DNA of 64,000 nt. Origin: Rhodospira trueperi (GTDB lineage: Bacteria; Pseudomonadota; Alphaproteobacteria; Rhodospirillales; Rhodospirillaceae). This document shows positions 45,001-51,647 of the stretch, one piece after another. Each line of letters starts with the position of its first letter. Position 1 is the first letter of the stretch. A program made the position numbers and the translations under genes. The stretch lies in contig NZ_FNAP01000011.1 in assembly GCF_900101965.1 (NCBI RefSeq), positions 1 through 64,000 of the forward strand. Direction: 5' to 3'. Below the pieces are notes generated by a model, which made no database searches, was not told the origin of the DNA, and saw nothing but the letters and a program-made list of their open reading frames with translations.

Positions 45001-47835
45001 ACGCCCACCCTGACCCTGGAAACCGGCGCCACCGACCGGGCCGCCACCTACGCTTCCGGCAGCGGCACGAATACGCTGAGCTTCACCTACACCGTGCAGG
45101 CCGGCGACGCGTCCGCCGATCTGGATTACATCTCTACCGCCGCGCTGGCGCTGGCCGGCGGCACCATCCGGGATTCCGCCGGCAACGACGCCACGCTAAC
45201 GCTGGCCAGCCCCGGCGCGGTCGGATCGCTGGGCGCCAATGCGGCGCTGGTGGTGGACGGCGTGGCGCCGGTCCTCTCCGGCACCATTACGCCCTCCGTC
45301 GGCACCATCACGGACAGCCAAGCGGGCACCGACACCTTCACCCTGACCATCGACTTCGGCGAGGCGATGAACACCGGGGTCGCCCCGACCATCACCTTCC
45401 CGACCGAAAACCCACTGAACACGCTGTCCAGTCCCGGCGGGGCCTGGACCGACGGTGATACCTACGTCGTCACCTACGACGTGAGCGACGTCAACGAGGT
45501 GGTCTCGAACATCGACGTGCGCGTCGCCGATGCCCAGGACGCCGCCGGCAACACCATGGCGGCGGCGACGCAGGTCGACATCTTCTCGATCATCACCGCG
45601 CCCGCGCCGACGATTTCGTCGGTCACCTCATCGAGCGGCGACGGAACCTACGGCGTCGGCGATGCCGTCAACGTCACCGTGACCTTCGACGAGGGGGTGG
45701 ACTTCACCGCCAACGGCGGCACTTTGCGGGCCACATTGTCCAACGGCGCGACGGTCACCCTGGCCAGCGGCGACGCGGCGAATCAAACCGCGTTCAGCGG
45801 CACCTATACCGTTCAGGAAGGCGACACCGACAGCGCCGACCTGGATGTCGCCTCGGTCAGCCTGACCGGCGCGGCGACGCTGAAGGCCAACGACGACGCC
45901 GTGCCGGCCAGCCTGAATCTGCCCGGCGGTCAGAGTCTGGCCGACACCCAGGACATCGTGGTCGACGGCAACTCGCCCGCCGCGCCGACCATCGACCTGA
46001 CCACCGCCTCCGATACCGGCGCGAGCACCACCGACAACCTCACCAACGACACCACGCCCACGGTGTCCGGCACCGGCGAGACCGGGGCGACCGTGACCGT
46101 GTTCGCCGACGCCAACAGCAACGGCGTCGTGGACGGGGGCGAAAGCCTGGGCACGACGACCGTCTCGGGCGGCACCTGGAGCCTGACCACCGCAAGCCTG
46201 GGTGCGGGCACACACAACCTTCGCGCCCTTCAGACCGACGCCGCCGGCAACGCCTCCGCGCCGGCGGCGATCCTGGCCGTGACCGTGGACACCACCGCCC
46301 CCACGGCGGCGGACGACAGCGGCACCGTGGGCGAGGACGATGGCGCCGGCACCCTGGGCGGCCTGGACCTGAGCGCCAACGACACCGACGCCGACGGGAC
46401 CGCGCCGGTCGCCGCCGTGAGCGGACAAGCGGGCAACGTCGGGACGCCGGTCGCGGGCTCCAACGGGGGCCTGTTCACCGTCAACGCCGACGGCAGCGTC
46501 TCCTTCGATCCCAACGGCGACTTCGAGGCGCTGGACGACGGCGGCTCCACCACCACGTCAGTCACCGTCGCCATCCAGGATACCGCCGGCAACACCGACA
46601 CCTCGACCCTAACCGTCACCGTCAACGGCGCCAACGACGCGCCGAGCGGGACCAACCGGACGGTCGCCGCGCAGACGGGCGAGGTCCTCGCGCTCCAGCA
46701 GGCAGCCTTCGGCTTCACAGACCCGGACACCGGCGACACCCTGGATCACATCACCGTGGACACCAAACCGGCGACCGGTACCCTGTTCGTCGATGCCGAC
46801 GGCTCTGGCGCGATGGACAACGGCGAGACGGCGTCGGCCGACGGTGACATGGTCTCGCGGGCCGACATCGCCGCCGGCCGGTTGCTGTACCGGGCCCCGG
46901 CCACCGCCGGGACCGCGACACTCGCGTTCACGGTCAACGACGGCACCGTCGATGCCGTGGTTGGCGCCACCCTGACGCTGACGACCCAGACGCCGCCCGA
47001 TGATGACGACGGCCCTGACACGCCACCCCCCGCCAATGATCCGCCGTCGGCCGGCAATCCCGCGCCGCCACCGGTCGCCCCGCCACCGGCGGCCGGAATT
47101 CCCGCGCCGCCAGCGCCCCCTCCCCCCGATCCCGGGCCGTCCATTGTCACGGTCCTGCGCCCCCCGGCGCCGGGGGGCGGCGAGGGGGGAACCGGGGGAG
47201 ACGCCGGTGATGGCGCCTTCGGCAACACGGGCTTCGGCGGACAGGACGGCGGCCTGGGAGACACCGTGGTGCCCGACACCACCACTTCGCCCGCCGGCGG
47301 CAGTTTCCCCGTCGCGGTCATCGCCGGTGGCGGTTTGGCGACCGGCGGCGACGCCCTGGTTGCCCTGCGCCCGACCTTCGAGGCTCCAACGATCAGCGAC
47401 GGCGGGCCGTTCTCGTTCACGCTTCCGCCGGATGTCTTCGCCCACACCGACGCCGGCGCGCTTGTTCAGCTCAACGCACTCATGGGGGACGGCGAGCCCC
47501 TGCCGGACTGGCTGGCCTTCGACCCGGCCACCGGCACCTTCGTCGGCGAACCGCCGCCCGGGGCCTCCGGCGAGATGGTGGTGCGGGTCATCGCCCGCGA
47601 TCAGGCGGGGCGCGAGGCGGTCGTGTTGATCCGCATCGACCTGTCGGCGCTGGGCGACCGGGCGGACGGCGGCGCGGCGGTCCCGTCATCCGGCCCGGGC
47701 GACATTGCCCACGCCGCCTTGGAGACGACGAAGCCAACGTTCACGGACGAAGTGAGGCTGGCGCGGGCGTCGCTGCCGGCACATCAGGCGGCGGCGTTGC
47801 TGGCGCTGTCACGCGACGTCGCGGCCGAACGATAA
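42022..47835 (+). CDS. Giant LEPR-motif / DUF4347 surface adhesin with Ig-like and cadherin-like repeats
   Basis: The 1937-residue protein has the N-terminal motif LEPRLMFDGAA at residues 21-31, typical of large exported bacterial proteins, and no classical signal peptide. A DUF4347 domain follows at about 55-225 (HILSHGGVGVIDLGG, DLLLYGCRIGAEDAGQDFL). Further on are two cadherin-like repeats (about 377-584), four near-identical 124-residue Ig-like repeats (585-1080), two more Ig-like domains, a VCBS-like domain (about 1431-1540), another cadherin-like unit, a Pro-rich linker (about 1660-1715) and a dystroglycan-type Ig domain (about 1793-1875). RTX nonapeptides are absent. An SD site (cggagga) precedes ATG 42022. 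It is followed by export genes in the same direction. Confidence 0.85.
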   Translation: MGFVGQAHAIRPRRPFALALEPRLMFDGAAAATAADAADPAPGDAPEPAPTAADRVEVALVDTSVDGHEALAEAARDAGLEVIVVAGDGDDGFGGIIDALAGRTDIDALHILSHGGVGVIDLGGRMLSAETLDSEAASDLLAVISGSLSADGDLLLYGCRIGAEDAGQDFLTQLAIRTGADVAASDDPTGAAGLGGDWDLEVTTGAIEATPWTATGVEGFAGVLAFNGTIDFDNAPTSGARNSGQPSVNATYTFGAYTLVLDGESNSAYVEVVAGDGYAGFGGSTPETKATLYFQGGETFDVTSLNILNYAASSDTFIITSDKGDSYNAGIIASDSDKDITLTGFTGITKLYIDASDGTPNYFEVDNITFANLQPPGNDPVFTTENDGSVSETATNGTVVLADGDIQANDGDGGGADVGITYSITAGNGNKDGDGNSAFAINASTGAVTVNDADDLDFETTGSYTLTIRADDGGGTVDTDVTITVTNQAPVITSGQSFSVNESDTNTTAIGTVANTGDDDGVTFSIKSGNTGNAFAINASTGQITVNDTSQLDASATPSYTLDIRATDGTTNSDVTVTVNVTDDVGPTVASVASSSGNGTYKAGDTITVTVQFDEVVTVTGTPLLTLETGATDRTATYASGSGTNTLSFTYTVQAGDTSTDLDYTATTALALNGGTIKDSAGNDATLTLANPGTAGSLGANAALVVDAVAPTVAAVSSSSANGPYGVGDTITVTVQFDEAVTVTGTPTLTLETGTTERTATYASGSGTDTLSFTYTVQAGDTSADLDYTGTDALALNGGTIEDSAGNNATLTLPSPGAAGSLGANKALVVDGTAPTVSAVSSSTGDGAYGIGDTITVTVRFDEAVTVTGTPTLTLETGTTDRTASYASGSGSDTLNFTYTVQAGDTAADLDYTGTTALALASGTIRDSAGNDATLTLANPGATGSLGANKALVVDGVAPTVASVASSSGNGTYKAGDTITVTVQFGEAVTVTGTPTLTLETGATDRAATYASGSGTNTLSFTYTVQAGDASADLDYISTAALALAGGTIRDSAGNDATLTLASPGAVGSLGANAALVVDGVAPVLSGTITPSVGTITDSQAGTDTFTLTIDFGEAMNTGVAPTITFPTENPLNTLSSPGGAWTDGDTYVVTYDVSDVNEVVSNIDVRVADAQDAAGNTMAAATQVDIFSIITAPAPTISSVTSSSGDGTYGVGDAVNVTVTFDEGVDFTANGGTLRATLSNGATVTLASGDAANQTAFSGTYTVQEGDTDSADLDVASVSLTGAATLKANDDAVPASLNLPGGQSLADTQDIVVDGNSPAAPTIDLTTASDTGASTTDNLTNDTTPTVSGTGETGATVTVFADANSNGVVDGGESLGTTTVSGGTWSLTTASLGAGTHNLRALQTDAAGNASAPAAILAVTVDTTAPTAADDSGTVGEDDGAGTLGGLDLSANDTDADGTAPVAAVSGQAGNVGTPVAGSNGGLFTVNADGSVSFDPNGDFEALDDGGSTTTSVTVAIQDTAGNTDTSTLTVTVNGANDAPSGTNRTVAAQTGEVLALQQAAFGFTDPDTGDTLDHITVDTKPATGTLFVDADGSGAMDNGETASADGDMVSRADIAAGRLLYRAPATAGTATLAFTVNDGTVDAVVGATLTLTTQTPPDDDDGPDTPPPANDPPSAGNPAPPPVAPPPAAGIPAPPAPPPPDPGPSIVTVLRPPAPGGGEGGTGGDAGDGAFGNTGFGGQDGGLGDTVVPDTTTSPAGGSFPVAVIAGGGLATGGDALVALRPTFEAPTISDGGPFSFTLPPDVFAHTDAGALVQLNALMGDGEPLPDWLAFDPATGTFVGEPPPGASGEMVVRVIARDQAGREAVVLIRIDLSALGDRADGGAAVPSSGPGDIAHAALETTKPTFTDEVRLARASLPAHQAAALLALSRDVAAER
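43774..45261 (+). repeat. Four tandem 372-bp repeats inside the adhesin gene
   Basis: Units start at 43774, 44146, 44518 and 44890, each exactly 372 bp (124 codons). They encode the pattern APTVA.VSSS...Y..GDTITV, VTGTPTLTLETGTT.RTATYA and TFTYTVQAGDTSADLDY. Units 1 and 4 share long identical segments. Such repeats encourage slippage and length variation. Confidence 0.9.
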
Positions 47836-47906
47836 CAAGAGGCTGTGTGTCGACGCGAAGGCGCTTAATCCAATGGGTGCGCAAAACGGCAGGGGGAGGG
47901 GGCTCA

Positions 47907-49541
47907 ATGATCGAAACGTCCAGGTGCCCGGCCTTGGTCGCGCGGGTGGTGGTGGCCTTCACCGTCTGCGGTCTGGCGGCGGCGTGCAGCATGACGCCGA
48001 CCCCCTTCACGCAGGCCGAGTTCGAGGAGCAGGCGGCCGCCGAACGCGCCGCGATCTTCGCCGACCAGCCGCCCCTGGACGGCCCGCTGACCCTGTCCGA
48101 GGCGCTGGCCCGGGTGCTGCGCTACAACCTGGACCGCCGCGCCCGCATGATGGAGGAGGCCCTGGCCCTGGGGCAGGTACGGCTCGACCGCTACGACCTG
48201 CTGCCCCAACTGGTGGCCAACGCCGGCTATACCGGCCGGGACGAGTACAACGCCTCGACCAGCAAGGACCTGTACACCGGGGCCAGCACCGATGCCAATC
48301 CCTCCTACTCCAGCGACAAGGAGGTGTTCACCGCCGATCTCGGGATGACCTGGAACATCCTAGATTTCGGCGCCAGTTGGTACACCGCCCACCAGAACAG
48401 CGACCGCGCCCTGATCGCCAGCGAGCGGCGCCGCAAGGCCGTCGCCACCCTGGCGCAGGAGGTCCGCCACGCCTTTTGGCGGGCGGCGGCGGCCCAGGTG
48501 CTGGATGAGCGGGTGGCGGAGACCATCGCCCGCGGAGAGGCGGTCCTGGCCGACCTGGAAATCGTGGAACGCGAACGCCTGCGTCCCCCGACGGAGGTCC
48601 TGCGGCGACAGAAAACGCTGCTGGAAACCATGCGCCAACTGGAGGCCATCCAGCAGCGGATGGTCTCGGCCCGGGCCGAACTCGCGGCGCTGATCAACGT
48701 GCCGCCGGGCAGCCCGTTCACGCTGGATGTCGGCGACCCGAACGCGATGATGGTGCCCGAGGTGCCGGTGCCCATCGCGGATCTGGAACTGGCCGCCCTG
48801 GTCAACAATCCGGACCTGCGCGAACAGGTCTATCTCGGACGGATCGCCACCGACGAGACACGAAAGGAGATCCTTAAGCTGCTGCCCGGGATCACCCTGG
48901 ATTTCAGCCGCCAGTACGACAGCAACTCCCTGCTGGCCTTCAACCAGTGGAACCACTGGGGCGTCCAACTGACCTGGAACCTTCTGAAGCTGGTGTCGGC
49001 GCCGGACCGGATCGCCCACGCCGAAACGGCGGAAGAGGTGGCCGAGGCCCGCCGTCTGGCGCTGCGCATGGCGGTTCTGGCCCAGGTCCATGTCGTCTCG
49101 CACCAGTTGGCCAGCACCGCCCGCCAGTTCGAGCGCGCCGACCGCCTGTGGCGGATCGAGACCCGTCTGGCCGAGGCGTCGGTGAACCGGCAGGCCGGCG
49201 GCGCCGCCGATCCCGTCGAGCGCATCACCCAGGAAACGGCGGCCATTGGCGCCGAACTGCGGCGGTTCCAGACCTTCGCCGAGGCGCAGATGGCGTACGG
49301 CCGGTTGATGGCCACCGTCGGCGTTGATCCGCTGCCGGACACGGTGGCCGGGCATGCCTTGCCGGACCTGTCGCAGGCCATTGCGGCGCGGCTGGACGCC
49401 CTCGCCCGGGGTGAGTCCTGGTCCGATCCGCCCGTGACGGCGGCGGCCGAGACACCGCCGGACGCCGGCCTGGAGGACGCCGCCACTCCCGTGTCCGCAC
49501 CCACCGACGAGGCACACCGTGCCGACCCGCACCCGCTCTGA
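47907..49541 (+). CDS. TolC-family outer membrane efflux lipoprotein
   Basis: The 544-residue protein has a lipoprotein-like signal (VVVAFTVCGLAAACSMTPTP, Cys near residue 27) and a TolC-like body: PLTLSEALARVLRYNLDRRA, LPQLVANAGYTGRDEYNAS, a second repeat with NPDLREQVYLGRIATDETRK and ILKLLPGITLDFSRQYDSNS. The C-terminal 45 residues are Ala/Pro/Asp-rich. ATG 47907 is preferred, with gcagggggaggggg upstream; a GTG at 47847 is possible but leaves no clean signal peptide. TolC-like channels carry substrates across the outer membrane with a periplasmic adaptor. It follows the adhesin gene by 71 bp and its end overlaps the HlyD gene by 23 bp. Confidence 0.87.
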   Translation: MIETSRCPALVARVVVAFTVCGLAAACSMTPTPFTQAEFEEQAAAERAAIFADQPPLDGPLTLSEALARVLRYNLDRRARMMEEALALGQVRLDRYDLLPQLVANAGYTGRDEYNASTSKDLYTGASTDANPSYSSDKEVFTADLGMTWNILDFGASWYTAHQNSDRALIASERRRKAVATLAQEVRHAFWRAAAAQVLDERVAETIARGEAVLADLEIVERERLRPPTEVLRRQKTLLETMRQLEAIQQRMVSARAELAALINVPPGSPFTLDVGDPNAMMVPEVPVPIADLELAALVNNPDLREQVYLGRIATDETRKEILKLLPGITLDFSRQYDSNSLLAFNQWNHWGVQLTWNLLKLVSAPDRIAHAETAEEVAEARRLALRMAVLAQVHVVSHQLASTARQFERADRLWRIETRLAEASVNRQAGGAADPVERITQETAAIGAELRRFQTFAEAQMAYGRLMATVGVDPLPDTVAGHALPDLSQAIAARLDALARGESWSDPPVTAAAETPPDAGLEDAATPVSAPTDEAHRADPHPL

Positions 49542-50292
49542 GGTCCGGGCCGGGGCGCGCCTTTGCGCGGGGGGTCTGCTCGTGGTGCTGTGGGCGGGCG
49601 CCGCGTCGGCCCAGGCTCCCGAACCGGAGCCGGGGGCAATGGCGGTGCCGGCCCAATTGGTGGCCGTTGACGAGACCGTTCTGTCGGTCGAGATCGCGGG
49701 CCGCATCGACCGGTTGCCGTTCCGGGACGGCGAGCGGTTCGAGGCCGGCGACGAACTGTTCGGGATCGATTGCACCATTCAGGAGGCGCGCCTCGACAAG
49801 GCCCGCGCCGCCAGCCACGCCGCCGACACGGCCAGCGCGGTGCATCGCCGGCTGCGGGACCTGAACTCCGCCAGCACCCTGGAAACCCAACTGGCCATCG
49901 CCGAGGCCGTCCAGGCGCGCGCCGAACTCAACCTCGCGCAGGCGGTGGTCTCCAAGTGCTCCGTGACGGCGCCCTTCGGCGGGCGCGTGGTGGCGCGCCA
50001 CGCCCGGGCGCACGCGTATGTCCAGGCCGGCCAGCCGGTGCTGGAGATCCTGGACGACCGGACGCTGGAGGCCACGTTCATCCTGCCCTCCACCTGGGTG
50101 ACCCGAATCGCCCCGGGCCAGTCCGTGACGTTGCACATCGACGAGACGGGGGCGACCTATCCGGCCACCATCAGCCGGCTGGGCGCCCGCATTGATCCGG
50201 TGAGCCATTCCCTGTCGGCGGTCGCCGCCATCGACGGGACCCCCGAGGGGCTCCTGGCCGGCATGACGGGCCGGATCAGGATTCCGGAATGA
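49519..50292 (+). CDS. HlyD/RND-type periplasmic adaptor protein
   Basis: The 257-residue protein has a signal peptide (ARLCAGGLLVVLWAGAASAQ), a lipoyl-like half motif (VDETVLSVEIAGRIDRLPFR, DGERFEAGDELFGIDC), an alpha-helical hairpin (about 85-140) and a beta-barrel region (VTAPFGGRVVARHARAHAYV, GQPVLEILDDRTLEATFIL). It is shorter than MexA-type adaptors and lacks a clear membrane-proximal domain. It probably bridges the TolC-like channel and the inner membrane proteins encoded next. Start GTG 49519; overlaps the end of the TolC gene and overlaps the next start by 4 bp, so translation is coupled. Confidence 0.85.
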   Translation: MPTRTRSEVRAGARLCAGGLLVVLWAGAASAQAPEPEPGAMAVPAQLVAVDETVLSVEIAGRIDRLPFRDGERFEAGDELFGIDCTIQEARLDKARAASHAADTASAVHRRLRDLNSASTLETQLAIAEAVQARAELNLAQAVVSKCSVTAPFGGRVVARHARAHAYVQAGQPVLEILDDRTLEATFILPSTWVTRIAPGQSVTLHIDETGATYPATISRLGARIDPVSHSLSAVAAIDGTPEGLLAGMTGRIRIPE

Positions 50293-51641
50293 CCGAGCCG
50301 GCGCCGGACTCCACGCTGGCCGCGCTGTTGACCCTGGAGGAGCGGGCGCGCACCGCGTCGGGCGCGGCCGAACTGGGGTTCGTCATCGTCAACGAGACCC
50401 GAACCCTGTTGCGCTACCGGCAGGCGGCGCTGTTCACCACCGATGACGGCCTGACCGCCCTGTCGGGCGTGTCCGACCTCGACCGCACCGGACCGTTCGC
50501 CCAGTGGCTGACGGCCCTGTTCCGTCACATGGACCGCCATGGTGCTGGGTCCGGGGCCGGCCCGACACTCCTTGACCCCAGGGCGCTGCCGCCCACGCTG
50601 CGGGAAGGTTGGGGCGAGTGGATGCCCGGGACCGGGCTGTACGTGCCGCTCGACGATCCCGACGGCCGGCGCGTCGGCGCGGTTCTGGTGGTGCGGGAGG
50701 GGGCGTGGCGGGACTCGCACGTCCGGCTTCTGGCACGGCTGGCGCCGGTCTACGGCATGGCCTGGGCGTGGCATCGACGGCCCGGGGTCTGGACGCGCCT
50801 GCACCGAGGACTGCGGCGGGTGCCGCGCTGGCGGCTGCTGGCCCTGGGATTGGCGGTGGGGCTGATGGCCGTGCCGGTGCGCCTGTCGGTGCTGGCCCCG
50901 GCGGAGGTGGTGGCCCGCGATCCGGCGGTGGTGCGGGCTCCGCTGGACGGCGTGGTGCATCGCGTTCTGGTGACACCGAACGAGACGGTCGCCGAAGGGC
51001 AGATCCTGTTCGAGATGGACCGCACCAGCCTGTCGGGCCGGCTGGAGGTCGCCCGGACCATGCTGGCCACCGAGGAGGCGCGGCTGGAGCGGGCCACCCA
51101 GCAGGCGTTTTTCCAGGCCCAGGCCAAGGCGGACCTCGCGGTGCTGCAAAGCCGCATCGCCGAGCGCCGGGCGGAAGTGGCGCAGTTGCGCGACCAATTG
51201 GCCCGCGGCGTGGTCACGGCGCCGCGCGCCGGAACGGCGATCCTGGACGACCCGTCGGCCTGGATCGGCCGTCCGGTGGCCACCGGCGAGCGGGTGCTGT
51301 CGGTGGCCGACCCCGCCGATGTGGAGGTCGAGGCCTGGGTCGCCCCGGCCGACATGATTCCCCTGGAACCGGACGCGCCGGTCACCCTGTTCCTGAACAT
51401 CGATCCCGTGCGGCCGGTCAGCGCGCGGCTGCGCACGCTGTCCTACGCCGCCACCGAGCAGCCGTCCGGCCTGCTCGCCCACCGGGCGCGGGCCGAGATC
51501 ATCGAGAACGGCGAGCACGACGCACCGTCTCCGCGCCTGGGGCTGAAGGGCACCGCGCGCCTTGACGGCGACACCGTGCCCCTGGGCTATTGGCTGTTCC
51601 GCAAACCGCTGGCGGTCGCCCGCCGCACCTTGGGATTCTGA
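50289..51641 (+). CDS. GAF-like domain fused to HlyD-type adaptor (inner membrane)
   Basis: The 450-residue protein has a predicted cytoplasmic N-terminal domain (about 10-165) resembling GAF sensors (AELGFVIVNETRTLLRYRQA, LYVPLDDPDGRRVGAVLVVR). One membrane helix follows near 183-205 (WRLLALGLAVGLMAVPVRLS), then a periplasmic HlyD part: a lipoyl-type half (VVRAPLDGVVHRVLVTPNET), a long coiled coil (LEVARTMLATEEARLERATQ and LQSRIAERRAEVAQLRDQLA), the second lipoyl half and a barrel domain. A cytoplasmic sensory domain on an adaptor is unusual and suggests that export is gated by a cytoplasmic signal. It starts in the stop of the previous gene and is 6 bp before the M50 gene. Confidence 0.8.
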   Translation: MTEPAPDSTLAALLTLEERARTASGAAELGFVIVNETRTLLRYRQAALFTTDDGLTALSGVSDLDRTGPFAQWLTALFRHMDRHGAGSGAGPTLLDPRALPPTLREGWGEWMPGTGLYVPLDDPDGRRVGAVLVVREGAWRDSHVRLLARLAPVYGMAWAWHRRPGVWTRLHRGLRRVPRWRLLALGLAVGLMAVPVRLSVLAPAEVVARDPAVVRAPLDGVVHRVLVTPNETVAEGQILFEMDRTSLSGRLEVARTMLATEEARLERATQQAFFQAQAKADLAVLQSRIAERRAEVAQLRDQLARGVVTAPRAGTAILDDPSAWIGRPVATGERVLSVADPADVEVEAWVAPADMIPLEPDAPVTLFLNIDPVRPVSARLRTLSYAATEQPSGLLAHRARAEIIENGEHDAPSPRLGLKGTARLDGDTVPLGYWLFRKPLAVARRTLGF

Positions 51642-51647
51642 CGGACC

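Noticed and set aside
43774-45261. CRISPR-like array
   Set aside because: The 372-bp periodicity is an in-frame protein repeat without spacers; no CRISPR arrays or cas genes were seen in the window.
42022-47835. RTX-type type 1 secretion substrate
   Set aside because: No GGxGxDxxx nonapeptides and no adjacent ABC ATPase.
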